Source: Phycisphaerae bacterium (GTDB taxonomy: Bacteria > Planctomycetota > Phycisphaerae > WQYP01). Taken from it: a stretch of 12,340 nucleotides of DNA. The notes under the pieces are model-generated. The model made no database searches and was not told where the DNA came from. It was given only the letters and a program-made list of their open reading frames with translations. Positions 7,297 through 12,340 of the stretch are shown here, one piece after another (the first letter of the stretch is position 1; each line of letters opens with the position of its first letter). The position numbers and the translations under genes were made by a program. The DNA lies in contig JABEVA010000024.1 in the NCBI GenBank assembly GCA_013044065.1, positions 1 to 12,340 on the forward strand. The letters run 5' to 3'.

Positions 7297-7464
7297 GGGA
7301 CCGGGCAAAAATAACTTCACACTTTCCGGCTGGTTCTTTTGGCCGCTGGCGGCGTTGCTCGCTCCTTACAGACCCAAGGCCAGGGTATACGCGCCCGTCG
7401 CGTCTTGCCAGCAGCCAAAATTACTGCGCCGTAAAACCCGAATTTACTTTTGCCCAGTCCCTTA
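7294..7464. mobile_element. MITE-like palindromic element with TTA target duplication
   Basis: A non-coding element of 165 bp (7297-7461) with terminal inverted repeats. The left end reads GGGACCGGGCAAAAATAA and the right end, read inward on the other strand, GGGACTGGGCAAAAGTAA. TTA flanks it directly on both sides (7294-7296 and 7462-7464), as expected for a 3-bp target duplication. The inside is also palindromic: 7323-7330 pairs with 7428-7435, and 7337-7350 pairs with 7407-7420 with one mismatch, so almost the whole element folds into one hairpin around a loop of about 56 bases. There is no transposase frame. TNA-type 3-bp duplications are known for IS5-family groups, which suggests but does not prove the mobilising family. 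Confidence 0.65.
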
Positions 7465-7614
7465 GCCGATGGACAATCTTTACCGGCTCTCGTGCCCCCA
7501 ACTCGGCTATTTTCGCTCGTTCAGAGGGTTGACGCGACTTGTAGAGCGTTAGTGATTAAAATTCGTGGGTAACGCCGCTCGGGTTAAGCCGGTCGGCCCG
7601 GTTAGGAGCCTGCT
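7465..7614 (+). other. lpxB leader region
   Basis: This 150-base stretch separates the MITE-like element from lpxB. TTGACG at 7529-7534 is a good -35. The matching -10 is unclear: GTGATT at 7552-7557 has 17-base spacing and GATTAA at 7554-7559 has 19. A GC-rich stretch with short self-complementary CCGG and GCC/GGC words (about 7578-7601) lies just before the Shine-Dalgarno and may fold weakly. No open frame reads into lpxB from here: in-frame stops occur at 7570, 7585 and 7603. Confidence 0.35.
7604..7608 (+). promoter_or_regulatory. Shine-Dalgarno of lpxB, defines an ATT start
   Basis: AGGAG lies exactly six bases before ATT at 7615. Its first two bases belong to the in-frame TAG stop at 7603-7605, so lpxB cannot start upstream of it. 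The next standard start codon in frame is TTG at 7690, which has no comparable site. Confidence 0.7.
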
Positions 7615-8760
7615 ATTACCGCCCCAACCTTTTTTCTTTCCGCGGCTGAACACAGCGGCGATATTCTGGGTGCCGGGTTAATTCGCGCCTTGCGTGAGCA
7701 AATTCCAGAGGCCCGTTTTTTTGGCATTGGGGGCGATAAAATGGCTGCGGCCGGTTGTCGTCTGTTGGCCAACCCCACCCATCACGCCACAATGCTTTTT
7801 GGTTCTCTCGGCCAGATAGGCTATTGGCTGAAGCTTTTACGGGCTGTGAAGGGGGAAATTGCGGCGATCGGACCGGCGGTGATAATTCCGATTGATTCTC
7901 CGTCGCTCAATGTGCGTATTGCGCGAATTGCCAGAAGTTTGCGATTGCCGGTGTGTTATTATGTAGCGCCTCAACACTGGGCGTGGGCGCCCTGGCGTAC
8001 GCGCGAGCTGGCCCGGGTGGTAGATACGCTTTGTTGTATTTTGCCGTTTGAGCCTGATTATTTTTCGCACCAGGGGTTGCATGCGGTTTTTGTAGGACAT
8101 CCAATTTTTGATACTGCCGTTGATTCTCCGGCTACGGATCCCGCGCGCCTGGTGCCGCCGCTGCCGACGGGAGCTATGCGGGTGGCACTTTTGCCCGGCT
8201 CCCGCCGCGGGGAAGTGCAGATGAACATGCCCGTCTTGCTGGAGGTGGCGGCAACTCTCAAGGGCCGAGTCAATACGTGCGTCTTCGCCGCCGCCGCGGC
8301 CGATGACAATCGGGCGCTGCAAATGCAGCGTTACCTGCAGCGCACGCACCTGCGGGTGGATGTGCGCACACATCGGGCCGATGAGGTGTTGCGCTGGGCG
8401 GATATGGTTTTGGCGGTCAGTGGCACCGTTTCGCTGCAAGTAGCCAAGTATCACAAGCCCATGATCATCGTTTATGCCTTGGCCCGGTGGAAATGGCACC
8501 TGGCGGGGCGCTTTTTGATTAACACCAAGTACATGTGCCTGGTGAACATCTTGGCGGATCGCGCACTGGTTCCGGAATTTATGCCGTTTTACGGCTCACC
8601 GGAAAAGATTGTTCGCCAAGCCCTTGATCTGGCCGAAAATCCGGATCGACGGGCGCAAATGGCCGCGGATTTGGCCAGGCTGGTAGACCCGCTGGCTGCG
8701 TATTGCCAAGCCAAGCCGGCCAGTCAACGCGTGGCGCAGGAAGTGATGAAGCTGATGTGA
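7615..8760 (+). CDS. lpxB: Lipid-A-disaccharide synthase, apparent ATT start
   Basis: GT19 glycosyltransferase that joins UDP-2,3-diacylglucosamine and lipid X to make the lipid A disaccharide at the inner face of the inner membrane. From 7615 the product is 381 residues, close to the E. coli enzyme (382). It begins TFFLSAAEHSGDILGAGLIR, matching the essential N-terminal strand and SGDILGAGLIRAL motif of E. coli LpxB. Further marks are YYVAPQHWAWAPWR, LPFEPDYF, FVGHPIFD, LLPGSRRGEV, SGTVSLQVA and VNILADRALVPEF. Starting at TTG 7690 would delete the SGD motif. Between the stop at 7603 and the motif no ATG, GTG or TTG exists, but ATT at 7615 has an ideally placed AGGAG, so ATT initiation is the best reading. 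A sequencing error is the main alternative. No other lpx gene is in the window. Confidence 0.93.
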   Translation: MTAPTFFLSAAEHSGDILGAGLIRALREQIPEARFFGIGGDKMAAAGCRLLANPTHHATMLFGSLGQIGYWLKLLRAVKGEIAAIGPAVIIPIDSPSLNVRIARIARSLRLPVCYYVAPQHWAWAPWRTRELARVVDTLCCILPFEPDYFSHQGLHAVFVGHPIFDTAVDSPATDPARLVPPLPTGAMRVALLPGSRRGEVQMNMPVLLEVAATLKGRVNTCVFAAAAADDNRALQMQRYLQRTHLRVDVRTHRADEVLRWADMVLAVSGTVSLQVAKYHKPMIIVYALARWKWHLAGRFLINTKYMCLVNILADRALVPEFMPFYGSPEKIVRQALDLAENPDRRAQMAADLARLVDPLAAYCQAKPASQRVAQEVMKLM

Positions 8761-8867
8761 TGAAAAAATGAGAAGGGCGGCTGCGGGCAGTGTTGTGTGT
8801 CCCTTCGGCGTCAAGTGGTGATTTTGTGCTGGTAAATGGCGGGAGACTGAAGTATTATAGGATGTTG

Positions 8868-8889
8868 GCCGGGGGCTTGTGTCCCCGGC
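8868..8889 (+). other. Strong GC hairpin in the leader of the 21-codon gene
   Basis: A perfect 7-bp stem GCCGGGG/CCCCGGC with loop GCTTGTGT. It lies 56 bases before the small gene's start and just after a TATTAT -10 candidate. It could stabilise the mRNA 5' end, or end lpxB transcription without a T tract. Confidence 0.45.
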
Positions 8890-8933
8890 ACGCATGACTT
8901 TGTGGTGATGCGAAGCGATAATACCATTTTTAT

Positions 8934-8939
8934 AAGGAG
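8934..8939 (+). promoter_or_regulatory. Shine-Dalgarno of the 21-codon gene
   Basis: AAGGAG lies six bases before ATG 8946. It is among the strongest ribosome binding sites in the window and is the main argument that such a short frame is translated. Confidence 0.75.
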
Positions 8940-8945
8940 CCTATC

Positions 8946-9011
8946 ATGGGTAAAGGAAATAACGCTCGCCGTAAGGAAGTCAAGAAGCCCAAGAAGAACA
9001 AAAAGAAATAA
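8946..9011 (+). CDS. 21-residue very basic small protein (MGKGNN type)
   Basis: A 21-codon gene. The peptide begins MGKGNNARRKEVKKPKK and ends with a lysine-rich tail. About half of the residues are lysine or arginine, and only one (Glu) is acidic. The start is fixed by AAGGAG six bases upstream. I recall short bacterial proteins of unknown function that begin MGKGNN and carry a KExKKPKK core, many of them longer; this looks like a minimal version, which is recollection and not a search result. Such a peptide would be unstructured and could bind nucleic acid or the ribosome; the role is unknown. It stands alone between lpxB and a convergent gene, with its own putative leader and a hairpin 35 bases after its stop. 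Confidence 0.72.
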   Translation: MGKGNNARRKEVKKPKKNKKK

Positions 9012-9046
9012 ATGCCTCCAGAGGTATGTTTCGGTAGCGCTTAACC

Positions 9047-9064
9047 CTGCTCGTGGCCGAGCAG
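9047..9064 (+). terminator. Candidate terminator hairpin after the 21-codon gene
   Basis: A perfect 7-bp stem CTGCTCG/CGAGCAG with a TGGC loop, 35 bases after the stop at 9011. There is no T tract behind it, so intrinsic termination is uncertain; it may instead protect the 3' end of the mRNA. Confidence 0.4.
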
Positions 9065-9149
9065 ACGCAGAGCTTGTGACAACGCCACCGCATTGGCAGT
9101 CTACCAGGAGTTCAGGAGTTTGGGCTTTTAAGAATCCCATCTCTGAGGG

Positions 9150-9623
9150 CTAGGGTGCCGGTGGGGGTTGGGGCGGCTTTTCCGGAGACCAATGCAGGCT
9201 CCAAAGGTTGGGTGCTGAATCATCGGCGCGCAGGTTTAGGCGGCCACGCAGCAACGCCCCGGCGATTTCGACGGCCATGTGCGTGGTGGTGTAGTGCAGC
9301 AATCGCAGGGTACCGCGGTCGCAGCGGATAACGGTTCCACGGTTCCCGGAGATGGGGCCTTGGTAATCGAGATAAATGCGGCGGTGATCTGGCAGTGCCT
9401 GAACAGGTACAACTTCAACGGTGGCCCAAGTGTGCGGGGGCTGGTCCACGCGGAAAGTGGCCAGCAGTTCTCTTGCGGGCAATTCCAGAAGCAGATCCCA
9501 ATGCGTATAATGATTTTGCCGATGCTGCAAGATGGCGAATTGCGGGCTTGGCGATAGCGGCAGCGCTGCGTCGGGCAGCGGGCGTAATCGGGGCTTCTGA
9601 TTTGCAGAGTCTTGCCAAACCAT
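9150..9623 (-). CDS. Stand-alone LigD N-terminal (3'-phosphoesterase)-like protein
   Basis: A 157-residue protein resembling the 3'-phosphoesterase domain of DNA ligase D, which trims 3'-phosphates and ribonucleotides during bacterial end joining. The core FAILQHRQNHYTHWDLLLEL matches the family's FVIQKHxxxxLHxDxRLEL. H34, H41 and D43 correspond to the metal ligands, and PDHRRIYLDYQGPISGNRG supplies the later histidine (H80). The arginine that normally follows the aspartate by two residues is replaced by leucine (L45), so full activity is uncertain. No ligase or primase domain is fused or adjacent. Start ATG 9623 has an in-frame stop two codons upstream and no clear Shine-Dalgarno. It diverges from the TPR lipoprotein gene by 47 bases and ends with a proline-rich tail. 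Confidence 0.72.
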   Translation of the reverse strand: MVWQDSANQKPRLRPLPDAALPLSPSPQFAILQHRQNHYTHWDLLLELPARELLATFRVDQPPHTWATVEVVPVQALPDHRRIYLDYQGPISGNRGTVIRCDRGTLRLLHYTTTHMAVEIAGALLRGRLNLRADDSAPNLWSLHWSPEKPPQPPPAP

Positions 9624-9670
9624 GGTTCAATGATACCATCATCAGGTAGTGTTTTCTCTGGAGTGCATGG

Positions 9671-10420
9671 ATGAATTTTAAGAATTGGAAAAAGTTAAGG
9701 ATCAGGAGCATGACCGGCGTGACGGTGCTGGCGGCTATGAGTGCGCTGGGTGGGTGTGTGGCTTCTAATCATGAATTGCGCAATGAGGGATTGCGACTGT
9801 ATCACCGCGGAGATTATCATGGAGCCCTGCAAAAGTTTGATGAGTCGCTAAGCCGCAATCAATCTGAGCCGCGGGCCAATTATTATGCGGGTGCCGCAGA
9901 TTATATGCTGGGTCGCTATGAACGCGCCGCTTATCACTACAAGTTGGCTTGGCGGGTGGATCCGAATTTGCCGCACGTTAAATCAGCCTTGGCCGAAGCG
10001 CTGATTCGGCAGGGCAAACATAATGAAGCGATGAATTTTTTAGGGCGTGATGCTTCGCTGACCGGGCGGGTGTCCGGGCGATTGCGGGTGGCGCGCTTTT
10101 ACGAGAAGCTCGGCGATTGGGATGATGCCAAGACGAATTTTGCGTTGGCCGCGAAGATGGGTGCCCAGGATCCCGCGGTGCTCATGGAAGTTGGCAAGTT
10201 TTATGATCTCATCGGAGAAAAATCCAATGCGATAGCCGCTTATGAGCAGGCGTATCGTGTGGCACCCAATACTCCAGGACTGGTGGCTTTATTGGAAAAT
10301 GACGGCGTAACCATTTCTGAGGCATTGCTGGCCCCGAACCCGGCGGCTGCGCCGGTGCCCACAACCAAGCCGGCCGGCAAGCCCAGCGCACCTGCGAATC
10401 CGACGTTGATGCCGCAATAG
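9671..10420 (+). CDS. TPR-repeat lipoprotein
   Basis: A 249-residue secreted protein. It has a basic N-terminus (KNWKKLRIR), a hydrophobic segment and a lipobox LGGC with C29 as the lipidated cysteine. It is followed by about three to four tetratricopeptide repeats (for example GLRLYHRGDYHGALQKFDES, ADYMLGRYERAAYHYKLAW, GKFYDLIGEKSNAIAAYEQAY). The C-terminal 35 or so residues are alanine- and proline-rich and probably disordered. It should be membrane-anchored on the periplasmic side and act as a protein-binding scaffold; the partner is unknown. GGAG (9660-9663) sits seven bases before ATG 9671. The later ATG at 9710 would leave too short a signal peptide. It heads a same-strand run with the next three genes. 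Confidence 0.85.
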   Translation: MNFKNWKKLRIRSMTGVTVLAAMSALGGCVASNHELRNEGLRLYHRGDYHGALQKFDESLSRNQSEPRANYYAGAADYMLGRYERAAYHYKLAWRVDPNLPHVKSALAEALIRQGKHNEAMNFLGRDASLTGRVSGRLRVARFYEKLGDWDDAKTNFALAAKMGAQDPAVLMEVGKFYDLIGEKSNAIAAYEQAYRVAPNTPGLVALLENDGVTISEALLAPNPAAAPVPTTKPAGKPSAPANPTLMPQ

Positions 10421-10518
10421 GCACCGCAGCATAGCCGCGGGCCTGGGCGAGAGACCAAATCGTCGGAAGCGCGGTCCACCATGGATGGGTACCGGGGTTG
10501 GCCCGATGGGCAGAAAAC

Positions 10519-11106
10519 ATGATTGATTCGTCCGGTCGAAGATTTATTGGGTTGTTGGACCCACAACGTGACGGACTTTACACCCGGGCGTTGGCGGCCA
10601 CGGGTTCAGCGGGTAGCGCGGAAACCTGTATTCAGCGCGCCGTGCGCGGGGCCTTTCGGGAATTCGTGCAGGGCCAGACACCGCGGGAATTTTCGGCATG
10701 GGTGCAGCGTCATCTGGAAGACCAGATCCGAGCCATGGCCTCCACGGACTTGTCCGTTGGAGCAACCAGGCCAGCGGCCCCAGCCACGGACGCGATGCCG
10801 GCCGATGTCTGGGCGAGAGTCGCCGCCGCCATTCAAATTGAAGCGGTAAAAATTCATGGTGCCACGGAAGAAGGCGATGAGGCTCTGCTGGCGTATGATC
10901 CGCTGCTGGTACCGAAGAAAAAATCGCCACCGACCGATGACCTTTCGGATGGTCTGAATCTTTCGCCTTGGAGCAGGTTCGTCGTTGCCGCCACCATTGT
11001 GCTGATTATTGGTGTGGTGGCCACGGTGGTCTTGACCACTCGCCATGCTCCGCCTGAGGGCCAGACCCCAACGACGCAACCGACCACCACGCGGCCCATG
11101 CCCTGA
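10519..11106 (+). CDS. Single-pass membrane protein with sigma-region-2-like N-terminus
   Basis: A 195-residue protein I cannot assign to a named family. Residues about 12-72 (LLDPQRDGLYTRALAATGSA, then AETCIQRAVRGAFREF and a later AWVQRHLEDQI) follow the layout of ECF sigma factor region 2, where an acidic 'DLVQE' helix is usual. Here that position reads TCIQR, so core-polymerase contacts may be altered. There is no region 4. A low-complexity linker, one hydrophobic helix (about 154-174) and a Thr/Pro-rich tail of 21 residues follow. ATG 10519 is preferred; TTG 10498, seven codons earlier, is possible, and neither has a strong Shine-Dalgarno. It lies 98 bases after the TPR lipoprotein and 26 before the methyltransferase. 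An anti-sigma-like or regulatory role is speculation. Confidence 0.7.
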   Translation: MIDSSGRRFIGLLDPQRDGLYTRALAATGSAGSAETCIQRAVRGAFREFVQGQTPREFSAWVQRHLEDQIRAMASTDLSVGATRPAAPATDAMPADVWARVAAAIQIEAVKIHGATEEGDEALLAYDPLLVPKKKSPPTDDLSDGLNLSPWSRFVVAATIVLIIGVVATVVLTTRHAPPEGQTPTTQPTTTRPMP

Positions 11107-11132
11107 CGGGCCTACATGCGATGGAGCTAAGG

Positions 11133-11834
11133 ATGAATGATTCCCCATCGGCGGTCCAAGAGGCGGCGACGCGCCGGCATGTGCTCGATATCTGCGGAAA
11201 ACGCCTGGAGCTTATCGCTCCGGATAACCCCGACGCGCTGCTCGATGATCCGTCGGTGGAGCAGCGGTACCGTCTGGATAATTATATGCCGTACTGGCCG
11301 GTGGTTTGGCCGGCCGGGCTGATGCTGGCCCAGGCTATTTTCACCGGTACCGATTCGCCGCCTCTACCGCCGACCCCTGGTGGTGCGGTGTTGGAACTTG
11401 GCTGTGGTCTGGGTGCGGCCGGAATTGCCGCCGGTGGCCGTGGGTGGCATGTTACGTTTACCGACTACGATGCTCAGGCCGTAGCTTTTGCGAAGCGCAA
11501 CGCTTTGCTTAATGGCATACCACCGGAGCGGATCGAGGCGCTGGAAATGGATTGGCGAAAACCGCTGGCGAAAAGATTTTCCTGGATCATCGCGGCCGAT
11601 GTTTTATATGAACGCCGGCTCCATCCGTTGCTGCTGGAGGCGCTGGGACAATTGCTGGCGCTTGGCGGTTGCGCCTGGATCAGCGACCCGCTGCGCAATT
11701 CCGCCCAGGATTTTCCGTTGGCGGCTGTGGCTGCGGGATTTGCTTGTACGGAAATTCCCCTGAATCGCGGCGAGGAGGGGTTGATGCAGAAGGGCACTTT
11801 GTACATCCTGCGGCACGCGAGACAGAGATTTTGA
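11133..11834 (+). CDS. Class I SAM-dependent methyltransferase (METTL21/Methyltransf_16-like)
   Basis: A 233-residue cytosolic methyltransferase. Motif I is VLELGCGLGAAG (residues 86-97), the acidic end of strand 2 is FTDYD, a DWR acidic loop follows, and DVLYE ends strand 4. The YMPYWPVVWPAGLMLAQAI segment before motif I is characteristic of the small protein-lysine methyltransferase-like group. Other small-molecule methyltransferases of the same fold cannot be excluded, and the substrate is unknown. I start at ATG 11133 rather than 11121, because GGAG at 11123-11126 is six bases upstream of 11133. It begins 26 bases after the previous stop and ends 18 bases before rsmE, so it is probably in one transcription unit with them. 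Confidence 0.85.
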   Translation: MNDSPSAVQEAATRRHVLDICGKRLELIAPDNPDALLDDPSVEQRYRLDNYMPYWPVVWPAGLMLAQAIFTGTDSPPLPPTPGGAVLELGCGLGAAGIAAGGRGWHVTFTDYDAQAVAFAKRNALLNGIPPERIEALEMDWRKPLAKRFSWIIAADVLYERRLHPLLLEALGQLLALGGCAWISDPLRNSAQDFPLAAVAAGFACTEIPLNRGEEGLMQKGTLYILRHARQRF

Positions 11835-11852
11835 GATTGGGGGTCGAAGATT

Positions 11853-12340
11853 GTGGAACCTGAGCGTTTTTTTTTGCCGTACATTGAAACTGGCGGTTGT
11901 CAATTGCCGACGGATCAGGCCCATCATGCCCGGCATGTTTTGCGGCTCAAGACCGGCGACACCGTAATCATTTTCGACGGCCAGGGGCATTGGGCCACCG
12001 CGGAGATTGAGTTGGCGGCTGGATCGGCGGTGCGGGTCCATTGCGGTGCGGTCCAGGAAAGCCGGCGTGAGGGACCAGAGTTGACGCTGGCTACAGCGGT
12101 GCCGAAATTGGATCGTGCTGATTTTTTAGTGGAAGCGGCCAGCCAACTCAACCTTGACGTTCTTCAATGGCTGGACTGTCAGCGGAGCGTGGTGCGGCCC
12201 GATGGGCAGGGAAATAAAATTGCCAAGTGGCGGCGTTTGGCGATTGAATCGGCTAAGCAGTGCGGGCGGAATCATCTTTTGCGGATAGAGCCGATGTTAC
12301 CGGCAGCGGCGGTGTTTCAATCGCTGGATCGGTCCAATGT
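11853..12340 (+). CDS. rsmE: 16S rRNA (uracil-1498-N3)-methyltransferase, 3' end cut by window
   Basis: SPOUT-class methyltransferase that modifies U1498 of 16S rRNA. The first 162 residues are visible. They begin MEPERFFLPYIETGG from GTG 11853 and show the PUA-like N-domain (HHARHVLRLKTGDTVIIFDG), then the linker into the SPOUT domain (KLDRADFLVEAASQL, corresponding to the usual KxxxxExxxQKxxELG stretch) and WRRLAIESAKQCGRNHLLRIEP, a family signature. The SAM-binding knot lies beyond the window. The Shine-Dalgarno is modest (GGGGGT about nine bases upstream). A run of nine T (11866-11874) sits in codons 5-8 and could promote slippage. It follows the methyltransferase by 18 bases. Confidence 0.93.
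   Translation, partial: MEPERFFLPYIETGGCQLPTDQAHHARHVLRLKTGDTVIIFDGQGHWATAEIELAAGSAVRVHCGAVQESRREGPELTLATAVPKLDRADFLVEAASQLNLDVLQWLDCQRSVVRPDGQGNKIAKWRRLAIESAKQCGRNHLLRIEPMLPAAAVFQSLDRSN

Larger units (their letters stand above)
8761..8945 (+). other. Leader of the 21-codon gene
   Basis: No gene of its own is visible in these 185 bases. TATTAT at 8853-8858 could be a -10, with a poor TGGTAA -35 at 8830-8835 (17-base spacing). Downstream of it GCCGGGG (8868-8874) pairs with CCCCGGC (8883-8889) around an 8-base loop, and CGCAT (8891-8895) can pair with ATGCG (8908-8912). A weak GAAGGG/CCCTTC stem (8772-8777 with 8801-8806) follows lpxB. None has a T tract, so they look more like a 5' leader structure than a simple terminator. 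Confidence 0.35.

Noticed and set aside
7242..7532. 96-codon plus-strand frame across the palindromic element
   Set aside because: It runs through both arms of the inverted repeat, has no Shine-Dalgarno and no recognisable protein; the palindrome explains the sequence better.
8902..9153. 83-codon frame across the 21-codon gene
   Set aside because: It is out of frame with the well-marked small gene, lacks a Shine-Dalgarno, and its Arg/Ser-rich product matches nothing.
1..12340. CRISPR array, rRNA, tRNA or phage module
   Set aside because: No regularly spaced direct repeats, no rRNA or tRNA signature and no phage or integrase genes were seen on either strand.

Overview
This is a GC-rich (roughly 55-60 %) bacterial chromosomal window with a Gram-negative type outer membrane: it encodes lpxB (lipid A disaccharide synthase) and a lipoprotein. 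A stand-alone LigD 3'-phosphoesterase-like protein, a very small 'MGKGNN' basic protein, a CPBP protease and scattered rather than clustered biosynthetic genes (leuD next to purD, no leuC) fit a planctomycete, perhaps of the Phycisphaerae type. That placement is an inference from gene content and recalled protein style, not from a search.

Layout. 3-3386 (+): the end of a MalG-type sugar ABC transporter permease, then an unrecognised eight-helix membrane protein and a GT-C (PMT/ArnT-like) glycosyltransferase overlapping it by 11 bases. 3433-4224 (-): a CPBP intramembrane protease, convergent with the glycosyltransferase. 4225-4535: divergent control region with a good candidate leuD promoter and a structured leader. 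4536-6413 (+): leuD and purD. 6550-6990 (-): a PilZ-domain c-di-GMP effector, convergent with purD. 6991-7614: a 624-bp intergenic region between divergent pilZ and lpxB. It holds a cluster of CGAAC/GTTCG palindromes and a 165-bp near-perfect palindromic element, read here as a MITE with a TTA target duplication. 7615-8760 (+): lpxB, which appears to start at a rare ATT codon. 8946-9011 (+): a 21-codon gene for a very basic peptide with a perfect Shine-Dalgarno. 9150-9623 (-): the LigD phosphoesterase-like protein. 9671-end (+): TPR lipoprotein, a membrane-anchored protein with a sigma-region-2-like N-terminus, a class I methyltransferase, and rsmE (cut by the window edge).

Most genes are housekeeping or envelope functions and do not form one system. 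The points most worth a second look are the ATT start of lpxB, the MITE-like element in its upstream region, the 21-residue basic protein, and the sigma-like membrane protein.
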